A stretch of DNA of 64,000 bases, taken from assembly GCA_965205255.1 (NCBI GenBank), contig OZ242051.1:992001-1056000 (forward strand). The letters run 5' to 3'. The notes beneath the pieces are model-generated. The model did not search any database. It was not told where the DNA came from and saw only the letters and a list, made by a program, of their open reading frames with translations. Source of the DNA: G965205255 sp965205255. Its GTDB lineage: Bacteria; Pseudomonadota; Gammaproteobacteria; Pseudomonadales; Endozoicomonadaceae. A program made the position numbers and the translations under genes. Every line of letters starts with the position of its first letter. Position 1 is the first letter of the stretch. This document shows, one piece after another, positions 54,501 to 63,095 of this stretch.

Positions 54501-55527
54501 GGCAGATAGGCAGGCCATTAACTTTAACTGGAATCAGCAGTCTCTTTTATCGCGTAACCGAATTTACTATCAGCGACTATGGGCAGAAACCAGTTATAAG
54601 ATTCAGGCACTTCGTGATAACCCCGAATGCGCACGACAAGAGTATGATAATTTACTGGATGATTCAGACAAAGGGCTACAGTATTCACAGATTAATTATG
54701 ATCCTCATAAAGATATTTGTGCACCTTTTATTGCTACCGGGGTCAGACCGGAGGTGGCAATACTTCGTGAGCAAGGTGTCAATGGCCATGTAGAAATGGC
54801 AGCGGCTTTTGATTGTGCAGGTTTTAATGCTATAGATGTGCATATGAGCGACCTGATTGAAAAAGGGCATGATTTGTCTCGTTTTAAAGGTTTAGTTGCT
54901 TGTGGTGGCTTCTCATATGGCGATGTTTTAGGTGCAGGTCGTGGGTGGGCCAGTGCAATTTTGTATAATCCGGAGGTCAGAAAAACTTTTGAATCTTTCT
55001 TTCACCGCAAAGATACTTTTTCTCTTGGTGTGTGTAATGGTTGCCAGATGTTGGCACACATTAAAGCATTGATTCCCGGTGCTGAAAGTTGGCCTATCTT
55101 TGTTCGAAACGAATCTGAACAATTTGAGGCAAGAACAGTCATGATTCGCATAGAGGAGTCAAATTCAGTCTTTTTCCATCAAATGAAGGGTGTGATGTTA
55201 CCGGTAGCTGTTGCTCATGGTGAAGGAAAAGTAGCGTTTAATCGTGTTGATATGCTTAGTGACTTAAAATGTAGAAATCAAATTGTCATGCGTTATACAG
55301 ACAATTGTGGACGAATAACAGAGCGGTATCCCTATAACCCCAATGGTTCGGAGGAGGGTATTACTGCTCTAACATCTCAGGATGGAAGAGCCACCATTAT
55401 GATGCCTCACCCTGAACGGGTATTTCGTGATATCCAAAACACATGGAAACATACGACTAATCAGAGTCAGCGGGATGATGCACCCTATTTGAGAATTTTT
55501 CGTAATGCCAGAGTTTGGGTAAATTAA
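51559..55527 (+). CDS. purL: Phosphoribosylformylglycinamidine synthase (single-chain PurL)
   Basis: PurL converts FGAR to FGAM in purine synthesis using ATP and glutamine. The 1,322-residue single-chain form has the N-terminal PurS-like domain, the synthase domain (HSEHCRHKIFNA-like ANSEHCRHKIFN, KVETHNHPTAIAPYSGASTGSGGEIRDEGATGMG), the second ATP-binding repeat (IPVGKDSLSMRT) and a C-terminal glutaminase with Cys1159 in LGVCNGCQML and PHPERVFR. A G-run and GAAGACAG precede the ATG. It is slightly longer than the E. coli enzyme. Confidence 0.97.
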   Translation: MKVLSRKSDISEYRSVQLIKRLRSVCPQISSLDIRQVYFVEEKTVLVKEQEKMLSSLLDATPVMLAEVDGRHAKSNEGIKGNSFFLVTPRKGTISPWSSKATDILHNVGLTGIERIEHAQTYLIGYEVCAEEEFYIEEEVLHALKAKLHDPMTESVWTSTDEVLSLFIHDEPKPMTTVPVLNEGRQALAEANINLGLALADDEMDYLVENFRKFGRDPTDVELMMFAQANSEHCRHKIFNAVWTIDGKKQPYSLFKMIKHTFENYSDNVLSAYKDNASVISGSVANRFFPDPETLIYKTSHEPVHILMKVETHNHPTAIAPYSGASTGSGGEIRDEGATGMGAKPKAGLTGFSVSNLAIPGFIQPWEKPYGKPENIVSALDIIIEGPLGGAGFNNEFGRPNLCGYFRTYEQSIKNASGDIEVRGYHKPIMLAGGLGNIRESHVKKEPFSAGVKLIVLGGPAMKIGLGGGAASSMTTGTSDKRLDFASVQRDNPEMERRCQEVIDSCWQLGDRNPIAFIHDVGAGGLSNAFPELIHDGGCGGHFDLRKIPNDEKAMTPLAVWCNESQERYVLAVTSDQLKIFEVICKRERCPYAVVGESTADDHIKVSDPYFKNSPVDLPLSVLLGKTPELERVVKRKHHSHSTPDFKEVKIEDALARVLRLPAVASKSFLITIGDRSITGQVVREQMVGQWQVPVADCAVTCNSYDGYHGEAMSIGERAPIALLDGPASGRMAVAEAITNIAASNIGELENVKLSANWMAASGHGEEDLKLFDTVKAVAMELCPELNLTIPVGKDSLSMRTVWQERGEEKAVTAPLSLVISAFAPVKDVRKSVTPQLRTDAGNTQLIYIDLGRGSNNLGGSALSQVYNQTGGKPADLKSSKDLKSFFYVIQSLLEKNLLLAYHDRGDGGLVVTLLEMAFAGRTGISVNLDRLANDRHDLLPLLFSEEPGAVIQVQSKYKGQVMDKFAKHGLGRCTHILGSLADRQAINFNWNQQSLLSRNRIYYQRLWAETSYKIQALRDNPECARQEYDNLLDDSDKGLQYSQINYDPHKDICAPFIATGVRPEVAILREQGVNGHVEMAAAFDCAGFNAIDVHMSDLIEKGHDLSRFKGLVACGGFSYGDVLGAGRGWASAILYNPEVRKTFESFFHRKDTFSLGVCNGCQMLAHIKALIPGAESWPIFVRNESEQFEARTVMIRIEESNSVFFHQMKGVMLPVAVAHGEGKVAFNRVDMLSDLKCRNQIVMRYTDNCGRITERYPYNPNGSEEGITALTSQDGRATIMMPHPERVFRDIQNTWKHTTNQSQRDDAPYLRIFRNARVWVN

Positions 55528-56556
55528 TACCATTAACGCTGACGTTTAACTGCTGTTAAAGGTAATAACATTATCCAACACAGACTCTTCCCGTCTAAGC
55601 AAATACAGGTGCAATATCACCGAACATTGTAATAAATCATCTTGCCTGTGGTGCAGGCGGGGTGGTCCATTGGGCACCGTCAACCTATTCTCTTTAACGT
55701 CAGGAAATCACATCCTGCTTTTTTTAGTCGCAAAGCACCTACAGGGAACTTGATGCCAGATGGCAAAAGCCTTCTTCTGGATTTCTCTTCTCTGTGCTGC
55801 GAGATTCGTATATCGACCTCCATCCACCGAGAAACAGTTACGCATAATACATAATAACTTCAGCTTTCGCCGAGCGGTGGAGACTCTCTTTATCTTAATC
55901 AGCGACTTCTCTCGTCTCGGAGCAGATTCATGTGTATTCTCTATCCGAGCATTACTCTTTTTTCAGATACTGCTTACAGTTGGCGATGCAGAAAAACTTG
56001 TCGTAAGAAGTCAGCATGTTTTTGTAAAGGTGTTTTTTTCTTTATTTGCCTTTCCCATCAACTTCCAAACTGAAAAATACGGTCTTCATGGATTGCTGTT
56101 TTGCTCAGTGCTTCTCACTGATTTAAACGATACTGAAGGTTTTTTATGTATTTTAATGCTTTCTTATTTACATCTGTAGGCGTATAGTTTATAAACTACT
56201 TTCTGCGGTTGTTTACCTTCATAAAAGACATTTGTTAATGCAGAAAATATTAATATTCATCTTTTTATACCTTATAAGAATAAGAGCCCCAATTTGGATA
56301 TGGCAGAGCAGTGTTGGAAGGTGATGAATACATGGATAGTAAATGGTATTTTCTTCCGTTCAGCAACAACGTTGCAAAGCGCCCTTTATGTAGGATTTTA
56401 GTTCGTTTAGGGGAAAATAAAGCTCTGTTTTTTTAGTCGTATCAATGACGATTTTGACCGCATCAAAGCCAAACTTTTATTTGGTTGATCTCTATTTTAT
56501 AACTTTCAAGATCTTTTATTTATTTATAAATAAATCATAGCAGCAAGGGTTTTTTT
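55528..56556. other. One-kilobase gene-free stretch with one of two flanking repeats
   Basis: No credible gene. 55674-55877 is the left copy of a ~200-bp direct repeat whose right copy lies at 62601-62805. The remainder (55880-56556) has scattered open frames without recognisable products. The right end must hold the RHS gene promoter; I see no convincing boxes. Confidence 0.5.
55674..55877. repeat. Direct repeat left of the RHS gene
   Basis: Shares long blocks with 62601-62805 in the same orientation, including CATCCACCGAGAAA, AGTTACGCATAATAC and CTTCTCTTCT-CTGTGCTGCG-like blocks. The two copies bracket the whole RHS gene. The origin (possibly a decayed IS) is not recognised. Confidence 0.7.
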
Positions 56557-59500
56557 GTGTTTTTAAGACTAGTTAAGTTAGTTGTTTCCGTAACAACTCT
56601 GGTGAGTTATTTAACAACCAGTGTTGCTTTTGCACAAAATTCAAATGCGCATATATCTTCGGTCAAACACCATTCATCGACGAGCAAGGCAGCACCGATG
56701 TCGGTTGCTGCTAAAAAAACACTACTAAAAAAGCTCAAGCGTCTGGTGGCCACAGGTCATAATCATTTTACCTCTCAGGCGAGCAACGGGGGAATGAACG
56801 CAGCGGTGTCGGTCAACCCTTCTTCACTGGCACTGACATTTTCACAAAAGCTCTTTTCCGTCAACAGTTCACCGACCTCAAAAACTACACTACCAGTTAG
56901 CATTTTCCTTGGTGCTCCTACCGGTTTTAACCCGACAACCCAGCTGTTGGATGACTACCCCATTGATGTGAATATTCCTTATATTCAGCCACAAGAATCC
57001 AACAGTGGTCATACTTATTATACCCTATCTATCGGGGGCAGCAGCTATCCGATGATAATGGATAGCAAGCAACAGTTTCAGTTTATTTATTATAAAAAGC
57101 CCGATATTCATATTACCCATCAAAGTGATGATACCATTGTTGTCACCCAGCGGGACAACTCAACATATATCTTCAAAAAAGTGAACGGCAGTGCTGCCAC
57201 AACTCCATATCAAGTGGTGGCTAAAATAGGGCCAGATGGCAAGGTCATTTATTTTCAGTATGCCCACAGCGATACTCAATCTAGTATTACGCTGTTAAAT
57301 TCTGATCAAAAAGTAGTGGCTAAAATTAACAAACAATCTGGTTCTGCCACGCTGTTCTACCAAGATAAAATGGGTCATTTTCAGCACTTTACACTCCGTA
57401 ACGAAAGCGACGGTGTAAGCATTACCAACCCGTTAAACGAAAGCACATTACTCACCTTTGATACCGATAAAAAACCCACTAAAATTACTCTGGCCGATGG
57501 AGCTTATTACACCATCAACTATGGTGTGCTCTCTGGCTCTCACTATATTGTTAGCGGTTACACAGAGCCTGTGAATAATCAGACGCCTTATGTTAGCTCT
57601 TATACAGAACACTTTAATAACAGTCACGATCAGGATATTACCCGTACGTTCAGCGTTAGCAGTACAGGTAATAATTTTTCCGGTAATAATATACAGTGTG
57701 ATGGTAATACGTTTGCCCATGTAACATCAGCACAGGACTGGTTAATGGAATGCGGATTTCGGCATCAGGGCGCACCCGTGTATCGTTATAGCACCCTTGT
57801 AGGGATGAAAATTCCAGTCTTTACCGGTACGTTAACACCTTCGCCAGAAACAAAACAGATCAGCCAGAGTTATAATTATCTGCATTTAAAGGATCAGCAA
57901 ACGACTTCAGTCAATAATATAACCCTAACCCGCGGGCAGACTACCTATGGTGACAAGATTACTTCTGCCTCTTCGGTGGCTGATCTATCCCAGCACTATA
58001 ATCTTCCCTCTGTGCAACAGTATCAGTTGTACGACGCCACTGGAAACAATTCGCTGTTGCAGGTGCAAAACTTCAACTACAGCTATGACTCAAAGGGATT
58101 TCTGGCGAAAAAAATTGTACAAGACAGTCACGGTAACCTGAACACTGAAAACTACACGACGCTACCTGGTGTTTATCACCCTATACTGCAAACCAGTGTC
58201 GCTCAGATTAGACCTACAAAGCAGGCAGGTCTGCAGGGAGAGGCACCTACCACACTCACCACAATTTACAGTAAACCCAGTGTTATCAGCAAATCCATAA
58301 CAGTGGGAGGACACGCTTATACGGTTAACCGTGTAGCGATTCCCGGTAATCAGATACTCTTTAATGGCAAGGTAATCAGAAGCAGTACCGTAACTTATAA
58401 TACTGAACCCACAGCGATGACGTTTGCCATGCCAGTCAAAACGACTGCCACATTGCCATCCATGGGACAATATGTCAACAATACCTATACGATCAGCAAT
58501 AGCAATAACGTCTATACGATCAGTAACACAAAACAAAGCCTGACCAGTGACACACAAGGTAAAGCTCCTCAACAATTACCCGGAACCCAAAAAACCTATA
58601 ATCTGTATGGCGGGTTAATAAAAAGTGAAGATCCGGTCACCGGAGATATTGTCACTTACGACAGTTACGATGCTCTTGGCCGTCCGGTGCAGGTTAGTTA
58701 TCTACCTGCAGGTAATGCCGATGACAAGCAAACTTATCGTTATCAGTATGACATACTCAATGGCGCACAAAACGCGGGTTTTCGGGTGACCATGACACAG
58801 CTGATGCCCACCGGTAACGGCAAGGGCGTGCAGCTAGAAAAAGAATATGACTCGCAAAACCATGTAGTCAAAACGCTACAACAGCTTAAAGACCGTAGTG
58901 GTTTTTACGCCACTGATGAGGCTTTTTATAATCTGTCCGGTCAGATCAGCAAAACCATTCATTATTATTATGATGAAAAGGGACAGGTTCATCCGCAACA
59001 ATCCCTGTATTTTTATAACCGCTATGGCAAACCCACCGCCGTACAGCACCCCAACGGTAGCACCAGTATATCTGTATCAGATTCTTATCATTTGCGAAAG
59101 ATTTCTTATACGTTATTACCTACCAGTCAGGTAATAAATAATCCGGATTCTCTGTGCTTTGATCCGTTACAATCGACGCCTGATCACAGGGTTAATACCG
59201 CCTGTCGGGTAGCATCAGTTCAGGTATCACAGTCACATTCGGTCAATCAAGGCTCGGCCAGTCGTCCGGTGTTGTTTCACGATGTGAGCTATAAATATAA
59301 CTTTATTACTGATCCGGCTTTTACCACAACGACAGCTGATGGTAAAAAGGTACCATTGTACGACAGTGGAACAAAAAAACAAATGACGACCGTGTTTGCA
59401 GGTACCGCTAAAGGTCAGGCGCCTGACCCTCAGGCACTGGAATCGCTGGCAGATACCATTAAAAACCAAGCACTGGCTAACCCTTCAGCCACACAGGCAA

Positions 59501-62433
59501 GCACTTTTGTGGTGAGTCATTTCAATGCAATGGGACAGGTCTTGTTCTCTGATGCCTATCATGCCGGAATGGAAACCCGTAATGTTTACAGTACAGTCAA
59601 GCCTGATCAGGTGATTGCCTCCACGGTATCGACCCGTAATACTGATGGCAGTGTGACACCGGTGAGAACCACCTACAACACCTATGACGCTTATGGAAAT
59701 ATTATCAAAACAGAAGTAGCCACTGGCGCTTATGACCCTTCGGCTCAAAAGGTACTGGTGGGTGAAAGAACGTATACATCACTGGGCTTTTTATTAAATG
59801 CCACAACCATGGTGGGAGATAAATCTCATCAGGTGAGCATGACATATGACACAACCTCTGGTTTTCCGACCAAAATAACAGACCCGTTGGGTAATAGTAT
59901 GACTATTACCTATGATACGGTATGGCATAAAAAACCACATACCGTGGTATCTGAGACGGCAGACGGTCATACAGATTTTACCCTGACCTATACTTACGAT
60001 GCTAATGGTAACCTGACCGATCTGAAAAAAACGAGCGGGCAGAATAAGCTGATCAGCGAAATGGCATACACCTATGATCCGGTGAATCAGCGGTTACTGA
60101 CCACAACCATCACTCACCCTGACGGTAGTCAGCGAATCTTATCCGATGAGGTGAACAATTATTTTGTACCAGTGAGCAGTACCTATGGTGCTCCAGCGGA
60201 GCCGGTGTATACAAAAACACCAGTAACCGATGCGCTGGGATTGCCGGTTAGTATGAGTTATAAGGGAAGCGCAGGTCAGGTATCTCTGGGAACTGATTAC
60301 AACCCTGATTTATCGGTGAAGGATAAAACCATTAACAATCAGGTGACCAATAGCTATATCTATGACAGTGTTGGTAATTTGGTCAGCATTGCCAATGACC
60401 TGAACGGTAAACCTGTTCGAACGTATGGTTATGGTTATAACACAAAAGGTCAGGTTTCCACCCGTACTGCAAAAACTGAAAAAGGTGTCAGTACCCAAAC
60501 ATACACCTATACACCGCAGGGTCAGTTATTGCACTTTACCTGCAACGGAAAAGAGTGCCCTCAGAATCTGTTCAAACAACCGGTCAGTGCCATTGATTAC
60601 AGCTATCAACCTTTATTTAATTCACTAAACACAGTGAATGAGACGCTCAACGGTGGCAATAAACAGCTAATTACTTACAAGTATAAAAACACTGATCCGA
60701 CACAGGTATCAAGTATTGATTATGCCGGTAAAGGCCAAGCTACATTTAGCTATGATGGTGACGGTAATATCACTGCCATGCAGAAAATGACTGCCTCGGG
60801 CAAGTTAGTGCCTTACCAGATGAGCTATGACAGTGCGCAGCATTTAACGGATGTCACTATCAATCATCGTGAAAAAATTCACTATACCTATGATGCGTCA
60901 GGACAGCAAATTGCAGAAAGTGATACCAACGCTTTCGGCAAAACAACCACACTACAGCAGTATTACAATGGCTCTCTGGCAGAGCAGTCGCTTAACGGGA
61001 AATCTCGTTATTATGTAGCCGGAGGAAGTTTTTATGATGGCCGTTATGAGTCGGCTATTACCGATGGCAAGCAGTTAACAGGCAGTGTCGTTAACGGCAA
61101 AGTTCAAGGTGATGATGTGTATATGCCGTATGGTCAGGTAACAGACCTGAATCAGGCTAAAACACTGGCGTTGACTCTGCAAAAGAGCACCCGTGGCTAT
61201 CAAATGAAAAATACAGACCAAGTGACGGGCTGGCAGTTTTTGGGCAATGGTTACCGTGCTTATGATCCGGCACTGAGACTGTTCACTAAACACGACAGTG
61301 CCTCTCCGTGGGGAGCGGGTGGCATAAATGCTTACAACTATGCAGGTAATGATCCCATCAATAGTTCTGACCCCACCGGTCACTACACCGAAAATGATGT
61401 TAATGATGTTAATAAAACGATGAAAGCGGAAAACAAACAGATTTACGATAACTATCACAAAAGTCAATTGGAAGTAGTTTTTGCAATTTGTTTCGCGGTG
61501 GCAGGACTTTTGATGGCCGTGTTGATCCCAGGTCCTGGTGATTTTATAGAGGGCACGGTGCTGGCTGGCTTGGCTAATGTTGCTTTTTTTACGGCAATAG
61601 GTGTAGCAACAACCGTAAGCGAAAAACTTATAGAAAATGGCGTTTTGGAACAAAAAGGCTTGCAGCCATCTCAATCAATTGGTGAGATGATGAGTTCTAC
61701 TTCGTTCTGGAAAGGTGTTGGTATTGATGCCGCGGTTATGGTCGGTTTTGAGATGGTGGGTCTAATCGTTAAAGCAGAACGTGTAATTGAAAGCTCTGCA
61801 GGAGAAGCAGCAGCAGAAGCAACAGCAGAAGCAACAGGAGAAGCAGCAGCAGAAGCGGCAGCAGGAGCAACAGCAGAAGCAACAGGAGAAGCAGAAGCAG
61901 CAGGAGAAGCAGGAGAAGCAGCAGGTGGAAGAGAGGCAGCAGGAGGAAGAGAAGCGACAGGAGAAGCAGCAGCAGGAGGAGAAGCAGCAGGAGGAAGAGA
62001 AGCGGCAGCAGGAGGAGAAGCAGGAAAAGTAGAAGAAGAAATAGGAGTACCCCGCGATCTTATCATTGGTGACTCAGAGCAAATAGCCGAAGGTCCACAT
62101 TATAAAATATATCACACGACGAGATCAAAAGTGTTTAAGGAGCTCAAACCCGGCACAGAGGATATGCTGTATAACCCAAAAAGAACCGCTCGTTTACTAA
62201 ATGAACAAGAAGGCGTTGATGCTCTTGCATACACTAATGGAGTTTCGATGAGATATTTTGACATAGAAACTGATCAGGCAAGAGCACTTGCACATGCCAA
62301 GGCATATGTGAAGGAAACGGGAAGATCAGTGGTGTATTCGGATCCAAGCGACTTTTCCACGACAGGGAAGCTTATTAATCCTACATATACTTTTCGTGCT
62401 AACTCTCCTACAAACATATTCCCTAATTTTTAG
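56557..62433 (+). CDS. Large exported RHS/YD-repeat protein, candidate polymorphic toxin
   Basis: 1,958 residues from a GTG at 56557 (AAGGG upstream). A Sec signal peptide (LVKLVVSVTTLVSYLTTSVAFA) starts it. A long RHS/YD-repeat shell follows (many Y-x2-x-G-N/Q repeats such as YDANGNLTDL, YDGDGNITAM, YDSVGNLVSI). The RHS core (YRAYDPALRLFTKHDSASPWGAGGINAYNYAGNDPINSSDPTGHY) ends near residue 1609. Beyond it lie a hydrophobic segment (about 1640-1665), a Gly/Glu/Ala-rich tract (about 1747-1825) and a 130-residue C-terminal domain that I do not recognise (HYKIYHTTRSKVFKELKPG). In this family the shell encases a C-terminal toxin. No immunity gene follows. Confidence 0.88.
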   Translation: MFLRLVKLVVSVTTLVSYLTTSVAFAQNSNAHISSVKHHSSTSKAAPMSVAAKKTLLKKLKRLVATGHNHFTSQASNGGMNAAVSVNPSSLALTFSQKLFSVNSSPTSKTTLPVSIFLGAPTGFNPTTQLLDDYPIDVNIPYIQPQESNSGHTYYTLSIGGSSYPMIMDSKQQFQFIYYKKPDIHITHQSDDTIVVTQRDNSTYIFKKVNGSAATTPYQVVAKIGPDGKVIYFQYAHSDTQSSITLLNSDQKVVAKINKQSGSATLFYQDKMGHFQHFTLRNESDGVSITNPLNESTLLTFDTDKKPTKITLADGAYYTINYGVLSGSHYIVSGYTEPVNNQTPYVSSYTEHFNNSHDQDITRTFSVSSTGNNFSGNNIQCDGNTFAHVTSAQDWLMECGFRHQGAPVYRYSTLVGMKIPVFTGTLTPSPETKQISQSYNYLHLKDQQTTSVNNITLTRGQTTYGDKITSASSVADLSQHYNLPSVQQYQLYDATGNNSLLQVQNFNYSYDSKGFLAKKIVQDSHGNLNTENYTTLPGVYHPILQTSVAQIRPTKQAGLQGEAPTTLTTIYSKPSVISKSITVGGHAYTVNRVAIPGNQILFNGKVIRSSTVTYNTEPTAMTFAMPVKTTATLPSMGQYVNNTYTISNSNNVYTISNTKQSLTSDTQGKAPQQLPGTQKTYNLYGGLIKSEDPVTGDIVTYDSYDALGRPVQVSYLPAGNADDKQTYRYQYDILNGAQNAGFRVTMTQLMPTGNGKGVQLEKEYDSQNHVVKTLQQLKDRSGFYATDEAFYNLSGQISKTIHYYYDEKGQVHPQQSLYFYNRYGKPTAVQHPNGSTSISVSDSYHLRKISYTLLPTSQVINNPDSLCFDPLQSTPDHRVNTACRVASVQVSQSHSVNQGSASRPVLFHDVSYKYNFITDPAFTTTTADGKKVPLYDSGTKKQMTTVFAGTAKGQAPDPQALESLADTIKNQALANPSATQASTFVVSHFNAMGQVLFSDAYHAGMETRNVYSTVKPDQVIASTVSTRNTDGSVTPVRTTYNTYDAYGNIIKTEVATGAYDPSAQKVLVGERTYTSLGFLLNATTMVGDKSHQVSMTYDTTSGFPTKITDPLGNSMTITYDTVWHKKPHTVVSETADGHTDFTLTYTYDANGNLTDLKKTSGQNKLISEMAYTYDPVNQRLLTTTITHPDGSQRILSDEVNNYFVPVSSTYGAPAEPVYTKTPVTDALGLPVSMSYKGSAGQVSLGTDYNPDLSVKDKTINNQVTNSYIYDSVGNLVSIANDLNGKPVRTYGYGYNTKGQVSTRTAKTEKGVSTQTYTYTPQGQLLHFTCNGKECPQNLFKQPVSAIDYSYQPLFNSLNTVNETLNGGNKQLITYKYKNTDPTQVSSIDYAGKGQATFSYDGDGNITAMQKMTASGKLVPYQMSYDSAQHLTDVTINHREKIHYTYDASGQQIAESDTNAFGKTTTLQQYYNGSLAEQSLNGKSRYYVAGGSFYDGRYESAITDGKQLTGSVVNGKVQGDDVYMPYGQVTDLNQAKTLALTLQKSTRGYQMKNTDQVTGWQFLGNGYRAYDPALRLFTKHDSASPWGAGGINAYNYAGNDPINSSDPTGHYTENDVNDVNKTMKAENKQIYDNYHKSQLEVVFAICFAVAGLLMAVLIPGPGDFIEGTVLAGLANVAFFTAIGVATTVSEKLIENGVLEQKGLQPSQSIGEMMSSTSFWKGVGIDAAVMVGFEMVGLIVKAERVIESSAGEAAAEATAEATGEAAAEAAAGATAEATGEAEAAGEAGEAAGGREAAGGREATGEAAAGGEAAGGREAAAGGEAGKVEEEIGVPRDLIIGDSEQIAEGPHYKIYHTTRSKVFKELKPGTEDMLYNPKRTARLLNEQEGVDALAYTNGVSMRYFDIETDQARALAHAKAYVKETGRSVVYSDPSDFSTTGKLINPTYTFRANSPTNIFPNF
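61800..62035 (+). repeat. Purine-rich GCA/GAA/GGA repeat tract inside the RHS gene
   Basis: About 235 bases of near-tandem trinucleotides (mostly GCA, GAA, GGA) encode the Gly/Glu/Ala-rich linker. Units are multiples of three, so copy-number slippage changes linker length without a frameshift. The tract is nearly all purine plus C. Confidence 0.85.
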
Positions 62434-62600
62434 CGCTGCTGTCAGATTAGCTTTGAGCTAAATTCAGCATCGTCAACTTATCTGAAGATTTGTGGTCATC
62501 GTTAGTTCACCCAATAATAAAAGGACTTGCGATGATCACTCAATCACCCAAAGGTTAACGTTTTCCGGTTGGTATAATCGATTATTGTTTCTTCTGCCAA
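62434..62600. other. Gap after the RHS gene
   Basis: A small perfect hairpin TTAGCT-TTG-AGCTAA near 62447-62461 may end the RHS transcript. GTCATCGTTAGTTCAC near 62493 resembles a stretch near 28196 (GTCATAGTTAGTTCAC), suggesting another shared IS end. No immunity-like gene is seen. Confidence 0.45.
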
Positions 62601-62805
62601 GCACTGTTAACTTATCCTCTCTATACAACAAAAAGTCGTATCCTGCTTTTTCCAGACGCAAAGCTCCTGCTTTGAGGCTTGCTCCCAGATAGCGAAAGCA
62701 TGGCTTCAGGACTTCTCTTCTTTGTGCTGCGGGATGCGTATCGACCTACATCCACCGAGAAAAAGTTACGCATAATACCCGATAACTTCAGCATTCGGCG
62801 ATCCG
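62601..62805. repeat. Direct repeat right of the RHS gene
   Basis: Right-hand partner of 55674-55877, same orientation, with scattered differences. It runs into an IS6-type transposase remnant on its right, which the left copy lacks. Confidence 0.7.
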
Positions 62806-63090
62806 TCTTTTTGGTGGGGGTTTTGATAGGCTGATTATAACTGTGTAGCTTGTCTGTAACGATCACTCTGGGAGTAGGATTTGAACCCGAAAGCCTTTTA
62901 GGAAAAAAATGGCAGTCTTTTTATTTCAGCGATTCTGGATAAATATATCCAGCTCATATCTTTCACTATCCACGGCACGCCAAAGGATATATCTAGTGCC
63001 ATTAATGCGAGTATTCATCTCATCCAAGTGCCATTTGTCACTGCACTTTTGTTCTCGCTTTTTAAAACTGAGGCCTTTTTTCTTATAGCC
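62806..63090 (-). mobile_element. IS6-family transposase N-terminal/middle remnant
   Basis: On the minus strand KKREQKCSDKWHLDEMNTRING and YILWRAVDSERYELDIFIQNR, a stop, then SNPTPRVIVTDKLHSYNQPIK match the DDE core of an IS6/IS240-type transposase, including the first two catalytic Asp regions. Stops and frame changes inactivate it. Confidence 0.82.
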
Positions 63091-63095
63091 ACTTG

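Noticed and set aside
55760..56179. 139-residue open frame upstream of the RHS gene
   Set aside because: It starts inside the direct repeat shared with 62601-62805, has no ribosome-binding site, and its product resembles nothing recognisable.
61787..62032. Open frame encoding a Gln/Lys/Glu-rich 81-residue product
   Set aside because: It is an alternative reading of the trinucleotide repeat tract inside the RHS gene; repeats of this kind are open in several frames.
61671..62066. Antisense open frame of 131 residues rich in Ala, Ser and Pro
   Set aside because: It is the complement of the same low-complexity tract and has no gene-like features of its own.
62880..62915. tRNA-like 3' half (GGGTTCAAATCC with a following acceptor-like stretch) on the minus strand
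   Set aside because: No D-arm or anticodon arm can be built upstream, and the same bases encode part of the IS6-type transposase remnant (NPTPRVIVTDKL).
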